DNA of 64,000 nucleotides from WTKG01 sp963735005. Its GTDB lineage: Bacteria; Actinomycetota; Actinomycetes; Actinomycetales; Demequinaceae. Below, piece by piece: positions 1 to 8,235 of this stretch; the stretch's first letter is position 1; each line of letters opens with the position of its first letter. Location: the NCBI GenBank assembly GCA_963735005.1, contig CAVTJA010000005.1:372001-436000 (forward strand). Direction: 5' to 3'. The translations under genes and the position numbers were made by a program. A model generated the notes under the pieces. It searched no databases. It was given only the letters and a program-made list of their open reading frames with translations, and was not told where the DNA came from.

Positions 1-724
1 CGACCTGGTTGACCATGCGCGCGACGGCGTCCACGCCATCCGTGACCCGGGCGCCGTCCGCGTTCGACAGCAGGATTTCGGCGGGGTCGCGGCGCTCCAC
101 GTCCCGGGCCGCCTCGCCGAGTGCGTCGACGGCGGGGGCCATGTAGTGGGTGTGGAACGCGCCCGCCACCTGGAGCTCGATGACGCGGGCCTTCGCGGGT
201 GGCGCGGCCACGAGGGCCTCGATCGCGGCCTTGGAGCCGGCCGCGACCACCTGGCCGCCGCCGTTCATGTTTGCGGGGGTGAGGCCGTGCGACTCGAGCG
301 CGGCAAGTACTTCGTCCGGCTCGCCGCCGAGGACGGCCGCCATTGACGTGGGCTCGGACGCAGCTGCGGCCGCCGCCATGGCGTTGGCGCGCACCGCCAC
401 CAGTCGCATCGCGTCGAGGTCGGACACCACACCAGCAAGGGCCGCGGCGCCAAATTCGCCGACGCTGTGGCCCGCGGCTACCGCGGGGGTCACGTCGCCG
501 AGCAGTTCGCGCGCAGTGGCGATGGCGGTGCCCACGAGGAGTGGCTGGGCGATTGCGGTGTCGCGGATGGTGTCGGCGTCCGACGTGGTTCCGTGCGCGA
601 TGAGGTCAACCCCGGCTGCCTCGCCCAGGGCGCCAAGACGCTCCGCTACAGCGGGGATCTCAAGCCACGGGGAAAGCATGCCGGGTGTCTGGGCGCCCTG
701 ACCGGGGCAGACGACGGCAAGCAT
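1..724 (-). CDS. fabD: Malonyl-CoA:ACP transacylase FabD (3' end beyond window)
   Basis: Transfers malonyl groups from CoA to acyl carrier protein, supplying extender units for type II fatty acid synthesis in the cytoplasm. The visible 241 residues start with the family opening MLAVVCPGQGAQ, carry the nucleophile motif GHSVGE (residues 85-90, Ser87) and the catalytic histidine in AFHTHYM (His191). The C-terminal part lies off the left edge of the window. It follows a PucR/FasR-like regulator on the same strand, the arrangement known from Streptomyces, where fabH, acpP and fabF come next; those genes would lie outside this window. The ATG at 724 is chosen because the protein then begins exactly as the family does. 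Confidence 0.95.
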   Translation of the reverse strand, partial: MLAVVCPGQGAQTPGMLSPWLEIPAVAERLGALGEAAGVDLIAHGTTSDADTIRDTAIAQPLLVGTAIATARELLGDVTPAVAAGHSVGEFGAAALAGVVSDLDAMRLVAVRANAMAAAAAASEPTSMAAVLGGEPDEVLAALESHGLTPANMNGGGQVVAAGSKAAIEALVAAPPAKARVIELQVAGAFHTHYMAPAVDALGEAARDVERRDPAEILLSNADGARVTDGVDAVARMVNQV

Positions 725-789
725 GTGTCTAGGTTGCACGATGACCGAGCCCAACGCGCACGGCGGCGCCTCCAAGGTGTGGGGAATCC

Positions 790-807
790 ATTGTAGGTAT
801 CCTACAA
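790..807 (-). promoter_or_regulatory. Palindrome with -10-like box in the fasR-fabD gap
   Basis: A perfect 7-bp inverted repeat with a 3-base centre, TTGTAGG-TAT-CCTACAA, occupies 791-807 and overlaps the stop codon of the upstream regulator. On the minus strand the second arm runs into TACAAT (790-795), a good -10 hexamer for the fabD transcript; no matching -35 is visible. The position suggests an operator, possibly for the neighbouring regulator. That assignment is inference. Confidence 0.45.
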
Positions 808-1968
808 ACTCGCGGCGCGGGCGTCGCGCAGTCTGCCGAGCGCGAACGCCGTCGCGAGGACGTGCGCGTCGCGCGTGTTGAGGGCGTCCCAGCCCGTGAG
901 GTCCGTGACTTTCTTGAGGCGGTACCTGACGGTGTTAGCGTGCACGAACATCGTCCGTGACGCGAGCTCGAGCGACCGGCCGCAGTCAAGGAACGTTCCC
1001 ACGGTCTCGAGGAGCGCGCCGCCGGCCGTCGCGATCGGGTCGTAAGCGACATCGAGCAGCCGCGCCCGGGCGGAGGCGTCGCCCACCAGGACGCGCTCGG
1101 GCAGCAGGTCGTCGGCGGCGGCAGGGCGCGGCGCGAGCGACCACGCCGGGGCGGCGTCCACTCCGGCGACCGCCGCGCGGGTGGCGCGAGCGACCTCGAC
1201 GAGCGTGACGGCGGCTGGCCCCATCACCACGGGGCCTGGCCCGAACTGCGGGAGCAGCGCGTCGGATACCTCGTCGAACGGCTGGTCGGTGCGGGCGATG
1301 ATCACGAGGTCCTCGCCGTGGATGCCCACGAGCGCGCCGCGCGCCGCGCGCCGGATCAGTCGACGCAGCTCCGCGCTTTGGGTCTCGCCAAGTGCGCCGT
1401 CCGTGTGGCCGACCATCACCAGCGTGGGACCGGGCTTCCACCCGAGCGCAGCGGCGCGCGACGGAAGGTCGTCGTCAATCTCGCCGCGCATGAGGGCGTC
1501 CACGACCAGCGCCTCAAGCCGCGCGTCCCAGGCGCCGCGGGACTCGGCCGCGCGGGCGTACACCTCGGCGGCAGAGAAGGCGATCTCCCGGGAGTAGCGC
1601 AGGATCGCCTCGCGCAGTTGTGATTCGGTGCCGGGGCTCGCCAGCTGGTCGCAGTGGTTCTCGACGACCTCCACGACCGTACGGACGATGCTCAGCGTGT
1701 GCTGTAGCGAAATCGACCGGGTGAGCTCGGGCGGCGCGGCGGAAAAGACCTCGCCCGCACCCCTGCCTCCGGCGGGCTCCGCGTACCAATCCACGAAGGC
1801 GGTGATACCCGCCTGCGCCACAGACCCCACCCACGAGCGCTCGCGCGCTGGCAGTTCGCGGAACCATCCGAACTCGGCGTCGAGGCTCTTGAGCGCCGCG
1901 GTGGACAGCATGCCGGTGCCTGCTTTGAGGCGCCTCAGCGTTTCCGCGCGCACCTCCGCCTGATTCAT
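802..1968 (-). CDS. PucR-family regulator, FasR-like
   Basis: A 388-residue protein with the PucR/CdaR layout: a long N-terminal sensory region and a C-terminal helix-turn-helix (HTH_30) at roughly residues 328-382, which includes the stretch HANTVRYRLKKV. In Streptomyces coelicolor the homologue at this position, FasR, activates the fabD-fabH-acpP-fabF operon; synteny with fabD supports the same job here. The ATG at 1968 (MNQAEVRAETL) is preferred over a longer reading to 2172, because the extra N-terminal residues are low complexity and overlap the divergent gene. No ligand can be inferred from the sequence. Confidence 0.85.
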   Translation of the reverse strand: MNQAEVRAETLRRLKAGTGMLSTAALKSLDAEFGWFRELPARERSWVGSVAQAGITAFVDWYAEPAGGRGAGEVFSAAPPELTRSISLQHTLSIVRTVVEVVENHCDQLASPGTESQLREAILRYSREIAFSAAEVYARAAESRGAWDARLEALVVDALMRGEIDDDLPSRAAALGWKPGPTLVMVGHTDGALGETQSAELRRLIRRAARGALVGIHGEDLVIIARTDQPFDEVSDALLPQFGPGPVVMGPAAVTLVEVARATRAAVAGVDAAPAWSLAPRPAAADDLLPERVLVGDASARARLLDVAYDPIATAGGALLETVGTFLDCGRSLELASRTMFVHANTVRYRLKKVTDLTGWDALNTRDAHVLATAFALGRLRDARAASL

Positions 1969-2080
1969 GGGGCCAGCATACGGCGCGGTTGTGGAAACCC
2001 CACAAACGTTGCTTGCGCTCTGGCTAGGCGCTGCGCTGCTGAGTACGGTGGGCGTCACGGACCTCGGGAGGGAACGTGCC

Positions 2081-3082
2081 ATGAATACAACAAAGGGAAA
2101 GCCGATCCTCGGCGCCATTCTGGGGGCGCTGGCAGCCCTCGTCTTCATTCTGATTCTTGCTATCGGGGGCATTCAGCCTCCAGACCAGTTCGTCGTGTGG
2201 ACGCTGCTGGGGCTCGGCGTGCTCGTGGGCGCGCTGATGCTCACTGTCGCGCTCAAGTCAGTCAAATTCGTGACGATCATGGTGATTGCTGTCGTGATGG
2301 TCGTGTGGGGCGCCGTCGGCGCATCCAGCCATTTCGGCACTGGGTACCTCGACGGCGGCTGCGAGCTTGAAGGCCTGTCGTCGGATGGGCAGGGGTTGCC
2401 GCTCGACCTCGCGACGCCCGAACAGACATCGGCCAACGACCCGTTCGAGATTGCCTCCGACGGCACGATCGACTGGAAAGGCACCACCCCGGGCGGCTTC
2501 GAGGGGTGGGACGCGTGGCTCAAGGTCGACTTTGGCGGCTTCCGCATCCCCGTGTGGGAGAACACAAATCCGAACACCGGTCTGTCGCCGGCCGAAGAGG
2601 GCATGGTCGACGTCGGCGGCAATGTGACGGATATTGAAGACAAGTCCGGGCTCACGTTGTCCGGCGTTTTCGAACTGTACGGCAGCATCGAGTCGCAGGA
2701 CGGCGTGTGCGACATGAGTGCCTACATCGTGCTGCCGCCTGACGGCATCTTCAGTGGGCCCATCCTGATCACGCTGTGGATCATCCTGGCCGTCATCGTC
2801 ATCGTGCTCGTGATCCTCATGATTCCGGTGTGCGCGGCGCATCGGGCGAACCGGGCGGCTCGTGCCGCCGGGGTGGCGGCCGCGGCGTCGTCCACTGCCG
2901 GGGCGAAGGTCGCGGCGAGTGGTGCGGACGCGACTGCCGCACCGGCCAAGGACGCGGCAACGCAGGCTGGAGCCGACGCGCCGGACACGGGTGAGGGGGC
3001 GAAGGCCGCCCCCAAGAAGGCGCCCGCGAAGAAGCCGTCGGCGGGCAAGGCCCCGGCCAAGAAGCCGCCGACCAAGAAGTAG
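2081..3082 (+). CDS. Membrane protein with lysine/alanine-rich C-terminal tail
   Basis: A 333-residue protein of unknown function. Three hydrophobic helices lie near residues 10-30, 37-57 and 63-82, followed by a soluble, probably extracytoplasmic region (about 85-225, with cysteines at 94 and 210) and a fourth helix at 226-250. The cytoplasmic tail is almost only Ala, Lys and Pro and ends in repeated KKAPAKK-like units similar to histone H1 tails. The start ATG follows GGGAGGGAACGTGCC, a good ribosome site. A second protein with the same type of tail is encoded at 41341-42069. The tail could bind nucleic acid, polyphosphate or acidic lipids; none of this is shown by sequence. Confidence 0.75.
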   Translation: MNTTKGKPILGAILGALAALVFILILAIGGIQPPDQFVVWTLLGLGVLVGALMLTVALKSVKFVTIMVIAVVMVVWGAVGASSHFGTGYLDGGCELEGLSSDGQGLPLDLATPEQTSANDPFEIASDGTIDWKGTTPGGFEGWDAWLKVDFGGFRIPVWENTNPNTGLSPAEEGMVDVGGNVTDIEDKSGLTLSGVFELYGSIESQDGVCDMSAYIVLPPDGIFSGPILITLWIILAVIVIVLVILMIPVCAAHRANRAARAAGVAAAASSTAGAKVAASGADATAAPAKDAATQAGADAPDTGEGAKAAPKKAPAKKPSAGKAPAKKPPTKK

Positions 3083-3094
3083 TACCTCCAAGCG

Positions 3095-3125
3095 CGAGGG
3101 CCCCGCCGGTGTGGCGGGGCCCTCG
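3095..3125. terminator. Bidirectional intrinsic terminator
   Basis: A perfect 13-bp GC-rich stem (CGAGGGCCCCGCC, then its complement) with a 5-base loop sits between the stop of the lysine-tailed membrane protein and the stop of aceE, which converge here. There is no U-run, as is common in high-GC actinobacteria. Confidence 0.75.
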
Positions 3126-3140
3126 TCGCGTCTGGGGTGG

Positions 3141-5852
3141 CTAGGCGTCGCCGCCGGAGTTGCCGGACGTGCCCTTCGTGACGTCGTGCAACTCGTACTT
3201 CTCGATCGCCTTGGCCGTGGTGCCCTCGGGCACCTCGCCACGCGCCTCGAGGCTCTGCAACACGCGGGCCGCGGTAGACGGCCCGTCGATCTTGAAGTAC
3301 CGGCGCGCGGCTTGCCGGGTGTCGGAGAACCCGTAGCCGTCGGCCCCGAGCGTTGCGTAGTCGCCGGGAACCCACGCGCGGATCTGGTCGGGCACAAGGT
3401 GGTCAAAGTCCGTCGTCGCGACGAACGGGCCTTCGGCCCCGGCCAGCTTCGCGGACAGGTACGGGATTTTGGAGCCCTTGTCGGGGTGCAGGAAGTTGTG
3501 CTGGTCGGCCGCGAGGGCGTCGCGGCGCAACTCGTTCCACGATGTCACGCTCCACACGGAGGCGCGCACGCCCCAGTCGTCCGCGAGCAGCTGCTGCGCC
3601 TCGAGCGCCCACGCGAGGGCCACGCCAGACGCGAGGATCTGCGCGGCCGGGCCGTCGCCCTCGGGCGCCTCATTGAGCCGGTAGATGCCCTTGAGGATGC
3701 CCTCGACGTCCACGTCCTCGGGCTCGGCAGGCTGGTGGATCGGCTCGTTGTAGACCGTCAGGTAGTACATGACGTTCGGGTCCTCGTGCTTTCCGCCATA
3801 CATGCGCTCGATGCCCGCGCGCACGATGTGCCGGATTTCGTAGCCGTAGGCCGGGTCGTACTGGACCACCGCCGCGTTGGTGCCAGCGAGCAAAGGCGAG
3901 TGGCCGTCGGCGTGCTGAAGTCCCTCGCCCGTGAGCGTGGTGCGGCCAGCCGTGGCGCCAATGATGAAGCCGCGCGTGAGCTGGTCGCCCGCCGCCCAGA
4001 ACTGGTCGCCGGTGCGCTGGAAGCCGAACATCGAGTAGAAGATGTAGAACGGCACCATCGGCACGCTGTGCGTCGCGTACGAGGTGCCGACGGCCTGGAA
4101 CGCCGCCGCGGAGCCCGCCTCGTTGATGCCGGTGTGCATGATCTGGCCGGTCTCGGACTCCTTGTAGGAGAGCATCAGGTCGCGGTCCACCGGCAGGTAG
4201 TTTTGGCCCCGAGTATTGAAGATCTTCGCGGTCGGGAAGATCGCGTCAAGGCCGAACGTGCGCGCTTCGTCGGGGATGATCGGCACCACGCGGTGGCCGA
4301 ACTCTTTGTCGCGCACGAGGTCCTTGAGGAGACGCACGAACGCCATGGTCGTGGCGACAGCCTGCTTGCCCGAGCCCTTCGCGAGGACCTCGTAGGCCTT
4401 CTCGTCAGGGAGAGCGATCTCGGTCTTGGCGTCGCGCCGCTCTGGCACGAACCCGCCAAGCTCGTTGCGACGGTCGAGCATGTACTTGAGCGCCGGGTCG
4501 TCGTTGCCTGGGTGGTAGTACGGCGGGTTGTACGGATTCGCCTCGAGCTGCTCGTCCGTGAACGGGATGTCGAACGTGTCGCGCAGCACCTTGAGGTCGT
4601 GAGCCGCGAGCTTCTTCATCTGGTGGGTCGCATTGCGGGCGGCAAAGTTGGCGCCGAGCCCGTAGCCCTTAATGGTCTTGGCGAGGATGACCGTGGGCTT
4701 GCCGTTGGTCTCGCGGCTGGCCTTGTGGTACGCCGCGTAGAGCTTCTGGTAGTCGTGCCCGCCGCGCTTGAGCGCCCAGATCTGGTCGTCGGTCATGTCC
4801 TTGACCATCTCCTTGGCGCGGGGGTCGCCGCCAAAGAAGTGGTCACGGATGAACGCGCCAGACTCGGCCCGATACGTCTGGAAGTCGCCGTCGGGGACGG
4901 TGTTCATGAGGTTGACGAGTGCGCCGTCCTTGTCGGCCGCGAATAGCGGATCCCAACTGCGGCCCCACACAACCTTGATGACGTTCCAGCCCGCGCCACG
5001 GAAGTACGCCTCGAGCTCCTGGATGATCTTGCCGTTGCCGCGCACCGGGCCGTCGAGCCGCTGCAGGTTGCAGTTGATAACAAACGTGAGGTTGTCGAGG
5101 CCCTGGTTCGCGGCGAGTTGCAGCATGCCGCGCGATTCCGGCTCGTCCATCTCGCCGTCGCCAAGGAACGCCCATACGTGCTGCTCGGACGTGTCCTTGA
5201 TGCCATGCAGGTGCAGGTAGCGGTTGGTCCACGCCTGGTAGATCGCGGACGCGGGCCCAAGCCCCATCGACACCGTGGGGAACTCCCACAGGTCCTGCAT
5301 CAGGCGCGGGTGCGGGTACGAGCTGAGGCCGCGACCGGGGCCGGACTTCTCTTGGCGGAACGAGTCGAGGTCGTCCTCCGTGAAGCGCCCCTCGATGAAT
5401 CCGCGCGCGTAGACGCCCGGCGCCGCGTGCCCTTGCCAATACACCTGGTCGCCACCGCCGGGGTGATCCTTGCCGCGGAAGAAGTGGTTGAGCCCGACCT
5501 CGTACAGCGTCGCGACGGACGCGTATGACGAGATGTGGCCGCCGACGCCCTTGCCGTCTGCCTGCGCGCGCGTGACCATCACGGCCGCGTTCCAGCGGAT
5601 CCAGCCGCGGTAACGACGTTCGAGCGCCTCGTCGCCGGGGAACAGCGGCTCCTCGTCCACGGGGATCGTGTTGACGTACGGAGTGTTGAGGCTTTCGGCC
5701 GCCATCACGGGCACGTCGCCCGTGCGCGCTGCCATGGCCTGGAGGATCTCATCCGCTCGTTCGAGGCCCTTGGCCTTGATGAGTCCTTCGAGAGATTCAA
5801 GCCACTCTGCGGTCTCTTGCGGGTCCTTGTCGGCCTCGATCGGGGATGTCAC
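3141..5852 (-). CDS. aceE: Pyruvate dehydrogenase E1 component, homodimeric
   Basis: Decarboxylates pyruvate with thiamine diphosphate and passes the acetyl group to the lipoyl domains of an E2 subunit, feeding the TCA cycle. The protein is 903 residues, normal for the single-chain E1 of actinobacteria. The thiamine diphosphate motif begins with GDGEMDEPES at residues 231-240; the flanking WAFL and VINCNLQRLDGPVRGN are characteristic. The GTG at 5852 is chosen because GGAGGA lies 9 bases upstream; an ATG 23 codons further upstream lacks that support. Lpd and SucB, which share the lipoate chemistry, are encoded at 44-47.6 kb. The DUF3052 gene diverges from it, as in Streptomyces. Confidence 0.95.
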   Translation of the reverse strand: MTSPIEADKDPQETAEWLESLEGLIKAKGLERADEILQAMAARTGDVPVMAAESLNTPYVNTIPVDEEPLFPGDEALERRYRGWIRWNAAVMVTRAQADGKGVGGHISSYASVATLYEVGLNHFFRGKDHPGGGDQVYWQGHAAPGVYARGFIEGRFTEDDLDSFRQEKSGPGRGLSSYPHPRLMQDLWEFPTVSMGLGPASAIYQAWTNRYLHLHGIKDTSEQHVWAFLGDGEMDEPESRGMLQLAANQGLDNLTFVINCNLQRLDGPVRGNGKIIQELEAYFRGAGWNVIKVVWGRSWDPLFAADKDGALVNLMNTVPDGDFQTYRAESGAFIRDHFFGGDPRAKEMVKDMTDDQIWALKRGGHDYQKLYAAYHKASRETNGKPTVILAKTIKGYGLGANFAARNATHQMKKLAAHDLKVLRDTFDIPFTDEQLEANPYNPPYYHPGNDDPALKYMLDRRNELGGFVPERRDAKTEIALPDEKAYEVLAKGSGKQAVATTMAFVRLLKDLVRDKEFGHRVVPIIPDEARTFGLDAIFPTAKIFNTRGQNYLPVDRDLMLSYKESETGQIMHTGINEAGSAAAFQAVGTSYATHSVPMVPFYIFYSMFGFQRTGDQFWAAGDQLTRGFIIGATAGRTTLTGEGLQHADGHSPLLAGTNAAVVQYDPAYGYEIRHIVRAGIERMYGGKHEDPNVMYYLTVYNEPIHQPAEPEDVDVEGILKGIYRLNEAPEGDGPAAQILASGVALAWALEAQQLLADDWGVRASVWSVTSWNELRRDALAADQHNFLHPDKGSKIPYLSAKLAGAEGPFVATTDFDHLVPDQIRAWVPGDYATLGADGYGFSDTRQAARRYFKIDGPSTAARVLQSLEARGEVPEGTTAKAIEKYELHDVTKGTSGNSGGDA

Positions 5853-5982
5853 GAGCGGGTGTCCTCCGGTGGGGCGCGGGGGTGTTGCGCCGGCTGGTTG
5901 GGGGCGGCGGGGTTCCGCCATCGGCCCCATTCTTGCCACATGCGGCCCGATTGTCACGCCAGCGACTAGGTGCCGTGATGCA

Positions 5983-6011
5983 TTGCACCACTCGCCCGGT
6001 GGCTCTACTGT
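5983..6011 (+). promoter_or_regulatory. Sigma-70-type promoter of the DUF3052 gene
   Basis: TTGCAC (5983-5988) and TACTGT (6006-6011) are separated by 17 bases and lie 53 bases upstream of the GTG start at 6065. Spacing and hexamers fit a housekeeping promoter. Confidence 0.55.
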
Positions 6012-6064
6012 GGGGTCAACCGTGCAAACCGCGCGAACCAACGTCTGAAAGGGGCCGCTCAACC

Positions 6065-6490
6065 GTGGCACAGAAGAAGGGCACGGAGGCGGCAGACCCT
6101 GCGCTCGTCTCCCGCTTCGGATTCACGAAGGGTCAGGTCGTTCAGGAGTTTCTTTACGACGACGACGTCGACGCACCGTTGCGCGAGGCCATCCTCGCAA
6201 CCGGCGCAGAAATCGTGGGCGAAGACTACGGCGACGTTACCGATGCGGTCCTCGTGTGGTTCCGCAGCGACGACGGCGACCTCGCGGACTTGCTGATGGA
6301 CGCCCAGACGCTCCTCGACGACGGTGGGGGCGTGTGGCTGCTGAGCCCCAAGGCCGGGCTTCCGGGACACGTGGAACAGCGCGACATCGAGGAGGGTTCG
6401 TCGCTGGCGGGCCTGCACGCGACGTCGACCTTTGTCGCCTGCGACGGTTGGTCCGCGACTCAGTTGGTGGAGAAGGGCCGTACCAAGTAG
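6065..6490 (+). CDS. DUF3052 family protein
   Basis: A 141-residue acidic protein of the actinobacterial DUF3052 family. Recognisable stretches are RFGFTKGQVVQEFLYDDDVD near the N-terminus, EDYGDVTDAVLVWFRSDDGD in the middle, and VWLLSPKAG followed by a YVEPSDI-like segment. The biochemical role is unknown. The GTG start is preceded by AAAGGGG 11 bases upstream. In Streptomyces this gene also sits next to aceE, so a link to the pyruvate dehydrogenase region is conserved, but a functional link is not demonstrated. Confidence 0.9.
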   Translation: MAQKKGTEAADPALVSRFGFTKGQVVQEFLYDDDVDAPLREAILATGAEIVGEDYGDVTDAVLVWFRSDDGDLADLLMDAQTLLDDGGGVWLLSPKAGLPGHVEQRDIEEGSSLAGLHATSTFVACDGWSATQLVEKGRTK

Positions 6491-6493
6491 CGG

Positions 6494-7267
6494 TTACGTT
6501 CCCGTGAGGACGGCCACTGCCTGCTTGCGGGACATGCCGGTCACGATGTCCGGCCGGTAGAGCATCTTGATGATGGCTTCGTCGATAGTCGAGAATCGCT
6601 GCGTGGTGGTCCACCCCTGGTAGAACATGCTGTCCTCGTAGTCGAAGGTGTCCTGGGCGAGCCCGAGCGACTGCGTGAGCTCCTCGCGGATCAGGTGGCT
6701 GCGCTCCTCCTGCGTGACGCCGGTGGTTGAGATCAGGATCTGGGACCTGTAGAGGTTCCCGGAACCGTCCCACCAGATCGAGAAGTAACCCATGTTCACC
6801 GGGACGTAGTTGTCGGTGATGGCGTGGAATTTGCTCTCGGGTGCGAAGTAGATGTCGGCGTTGCCGTCGGACTCGACGATCGAGACGTTGATGGTGTCGA
6901 TGAGCCCGTTGAGGTCCGCAATTACTTTGTCGAGCGTGGCGAGGTCCTTCTCGGTGGGCTTGCCGTGAACGACTATCCGCACGTCTTCCTTCCACTTGCG
7001 GATCACTGGGTCGGAGTCGCCAAACTCGGTGCCGAAAACGATCGCCTTGAAGTAGGCGAGCTGCTTCTTGGTGTACTCGATAGCGATGGGGGGCGGGGCG
7101 TCGTCCGTTGGCGCGCCAGTCGGGGCGGGCGCTTCCGTGATCGAAGGCGTGACGTATGGCGTCGCCATGGGCGGAAGGCTCGCATTGGGCGTGAGTACCC
7201 CGCAGGCGGCGAGCATGAGCGCCGCGGCGAGGGGCGATGCGCCGCGGATCGCGCGGGAGGCTGACAT
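6494..7267 (-). CDS. DUF2927 lipoprotein
   Basis: A 257-residue predicted lipoprotein: short basic N-terminus, hydrophobic core and the lipobox LAAC with Cys22, then a Pro/Thr/Ala-rich spacer to about residue 60. The rest resembles DUF2927, including HLIREELTQSLGL and a following D-rich segment with DSMFYQGWTT. The His and paired Glu in the first motif look like a degenerate metallopeptidase helix, but catalytic activity is not established for the family. It ends 3 bases from the convergent DUF3052 gene. Confidence 0.75.
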   Translation of the reverse strand: MSASRAIRGASPLAAALMLAACGVLTPNASLPPMATPYVTPSITEAPAPTGAPTDDAPPPIAIEYTKKQLAYFKAIVFGTEFGDSDPVIRKWKEDVRIVVHGKPTEKDLATLDKVIADLNGLIDTINVSIVESDGNADIYFAPESKFHAITDNYVPVNMGYFSIWWDGSGNLYRSQILISTTGVTQEERSHLIREELTQSLGLAQDTFDYEDSMFYQGWTTTQRFSTIDEAIIKMLYRPDIVTGMSRKQAVAVLTGT

Positions 7268-7346
7268 GCCTTCATTATGACCGCGCGTCCGCTGACACGC
7301 GCGGCAGGGGGCGCGCGACCACGGCGCGATGGGGAAGAATGGGCGC

Positions 7347-7420
7347 GGGCCCTTAGCTCAGTTGGTTAGAGCACTGCGTTTACACCGCAGGTGTCATCGG
7401 TTCGAGTCCGGTAGGGCCCA
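7347..7420 (+). tRNA. tRNA-Val (anticodon TAC)
   Basis: The acceptor stem GGGCCCT pairs with AGGGCCC. The D arm contains AGCTCAGTTGGTTAGAGC, the anticodon stem is CTGCG/CGCAG with loop TTTACAC (anticodon TAC), and the T arm contains GGTTCGAGTCC. Discriminator A follows at 7420. The CCA end is not encoded. Confidence 0.97.
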
Positions 7421-7436
7421 CGGGGAGGTCGCACAC

Positions 7437-8225
7437 GTGAGCAACAAGTCGATCGCGCAAGAGATCCGGAAGTTGACGCGCGGCGAACGCTATGACGCGT
7501 ACGCGGCGCGCACCGACGGCCTGATGGTCGTGCTCGCCCTTGTGTTCCTGGTCATCTGGACCGTGACGTCAGTCGCGCTCGACGCGCTGCCACACCGGTT
7601 GGGCCTGTCGCTTGGATCGCTCAATTACGCAATCTGGATCGCGTTCGCGGTTGATCTGGGGATTCGCGCCGTGTTGTCGGAGAAGTCGTGGAAATACCTC
7701 GCGACGCACCCGCTGGACGTCCTCGCGGTCATCTTCCCCGTGCTTCGTCCGCTCAAGATCCTCACCGTCTTCACCACCGGCGGCCGCATGATGTCCTCGT
7801 CGCGCGTGTTCAAGACGAGTCAGGCAGTGGTCGCGTCCGCAGTGCTTCTGATCTGGGTGGGTGGGGTCGCCAGCTACAACGCTGAGCACGCTACTCCAGG
7901 CGCCCAGATCACGAGCTTTGGCGACGCCTTGTGGTATTCGCTGGTGACGGTGACGACGGTGGGCTACGGCGACTACGCACCGATCACCGTGCAGGGGCGG
8001 ATCATTTCCGCTGCGCTGATGATTGTCGGGATCTCGCTGTTGGGCGTCGTGACCGCCTCTGTGGCCGCGTGGTTCGTGCGCCTGACAAGCGTCGACAAGG
8101 ACAAAAAAGATAAGGCGTCGATCGCGAAGAACGAGCGCGAGATCAAGAAATTGCACGGCAAGGTTGACGAGCTCCAGGCCAAGATCGACGTGCTCGTGGA
8201 GCGCACGCGCCCGGGCGGCAAGTAG
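7437..8225 (+). CDS. Potassium channel family protein (ion_trans_2)
   Basis: A 262-residue inner-membrane channel subunit. Hydrophobic helices occur near residues 28-50, 60-80, 92-112 and 130-147, then a pore loop with the potassium filter TVTTVGYGDY (171-180) and an inner helix at 185-214. The C-terminal 40 residues are Lys/Glu-rich and read as a short coiled coil, which would favour tetramer assembly. The GTG start at 7437 has GGGGAGG about 8 bases upstream and lies just after tRNA-Val; any longer reading would run through the tRNA. No ligand-binding domain is attached, so gating is probably by voltage or intrinsic. Confidence 0.85.
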   Translation: MSNKSIAQEIRKLTRGERYDAYAARTDGLMVVLALVFLVIWTVTSVALDALPHRLGLSLGSLNYAIWIAFAVDLGIRAVLSEKSWKYLATHPLDVLAVIFPVLRPLKILTVFTTGGRMMSSSRVFKTSQAVVASAVLLIWVGGVASYNAEHATPGAQITSFGDALWYSLVTVTTVGYGDYAPITVQGRIISAALMIVGISLLGVVTASVAAWFVRLTSVDKDKKDKASIAKNEREIKKLHGKVDELQAKIDVLVERTRPGGK

Positions 8226-8235
8226 GTTTGGACGC

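Noticed and set aside
2862..4946. A 694-codon frame opposite aceE
   Set aside because: Antisense shadow of a highly conserved gene in GC-rich DNA; the translation is Arg/Val/Gly-rich with no family features.
7329..7436. A longer channel protein starting before tRNA-Val
   Set aside because: The extension would translate the tRNA gene; the GTG at 7437 has a ribosome site.
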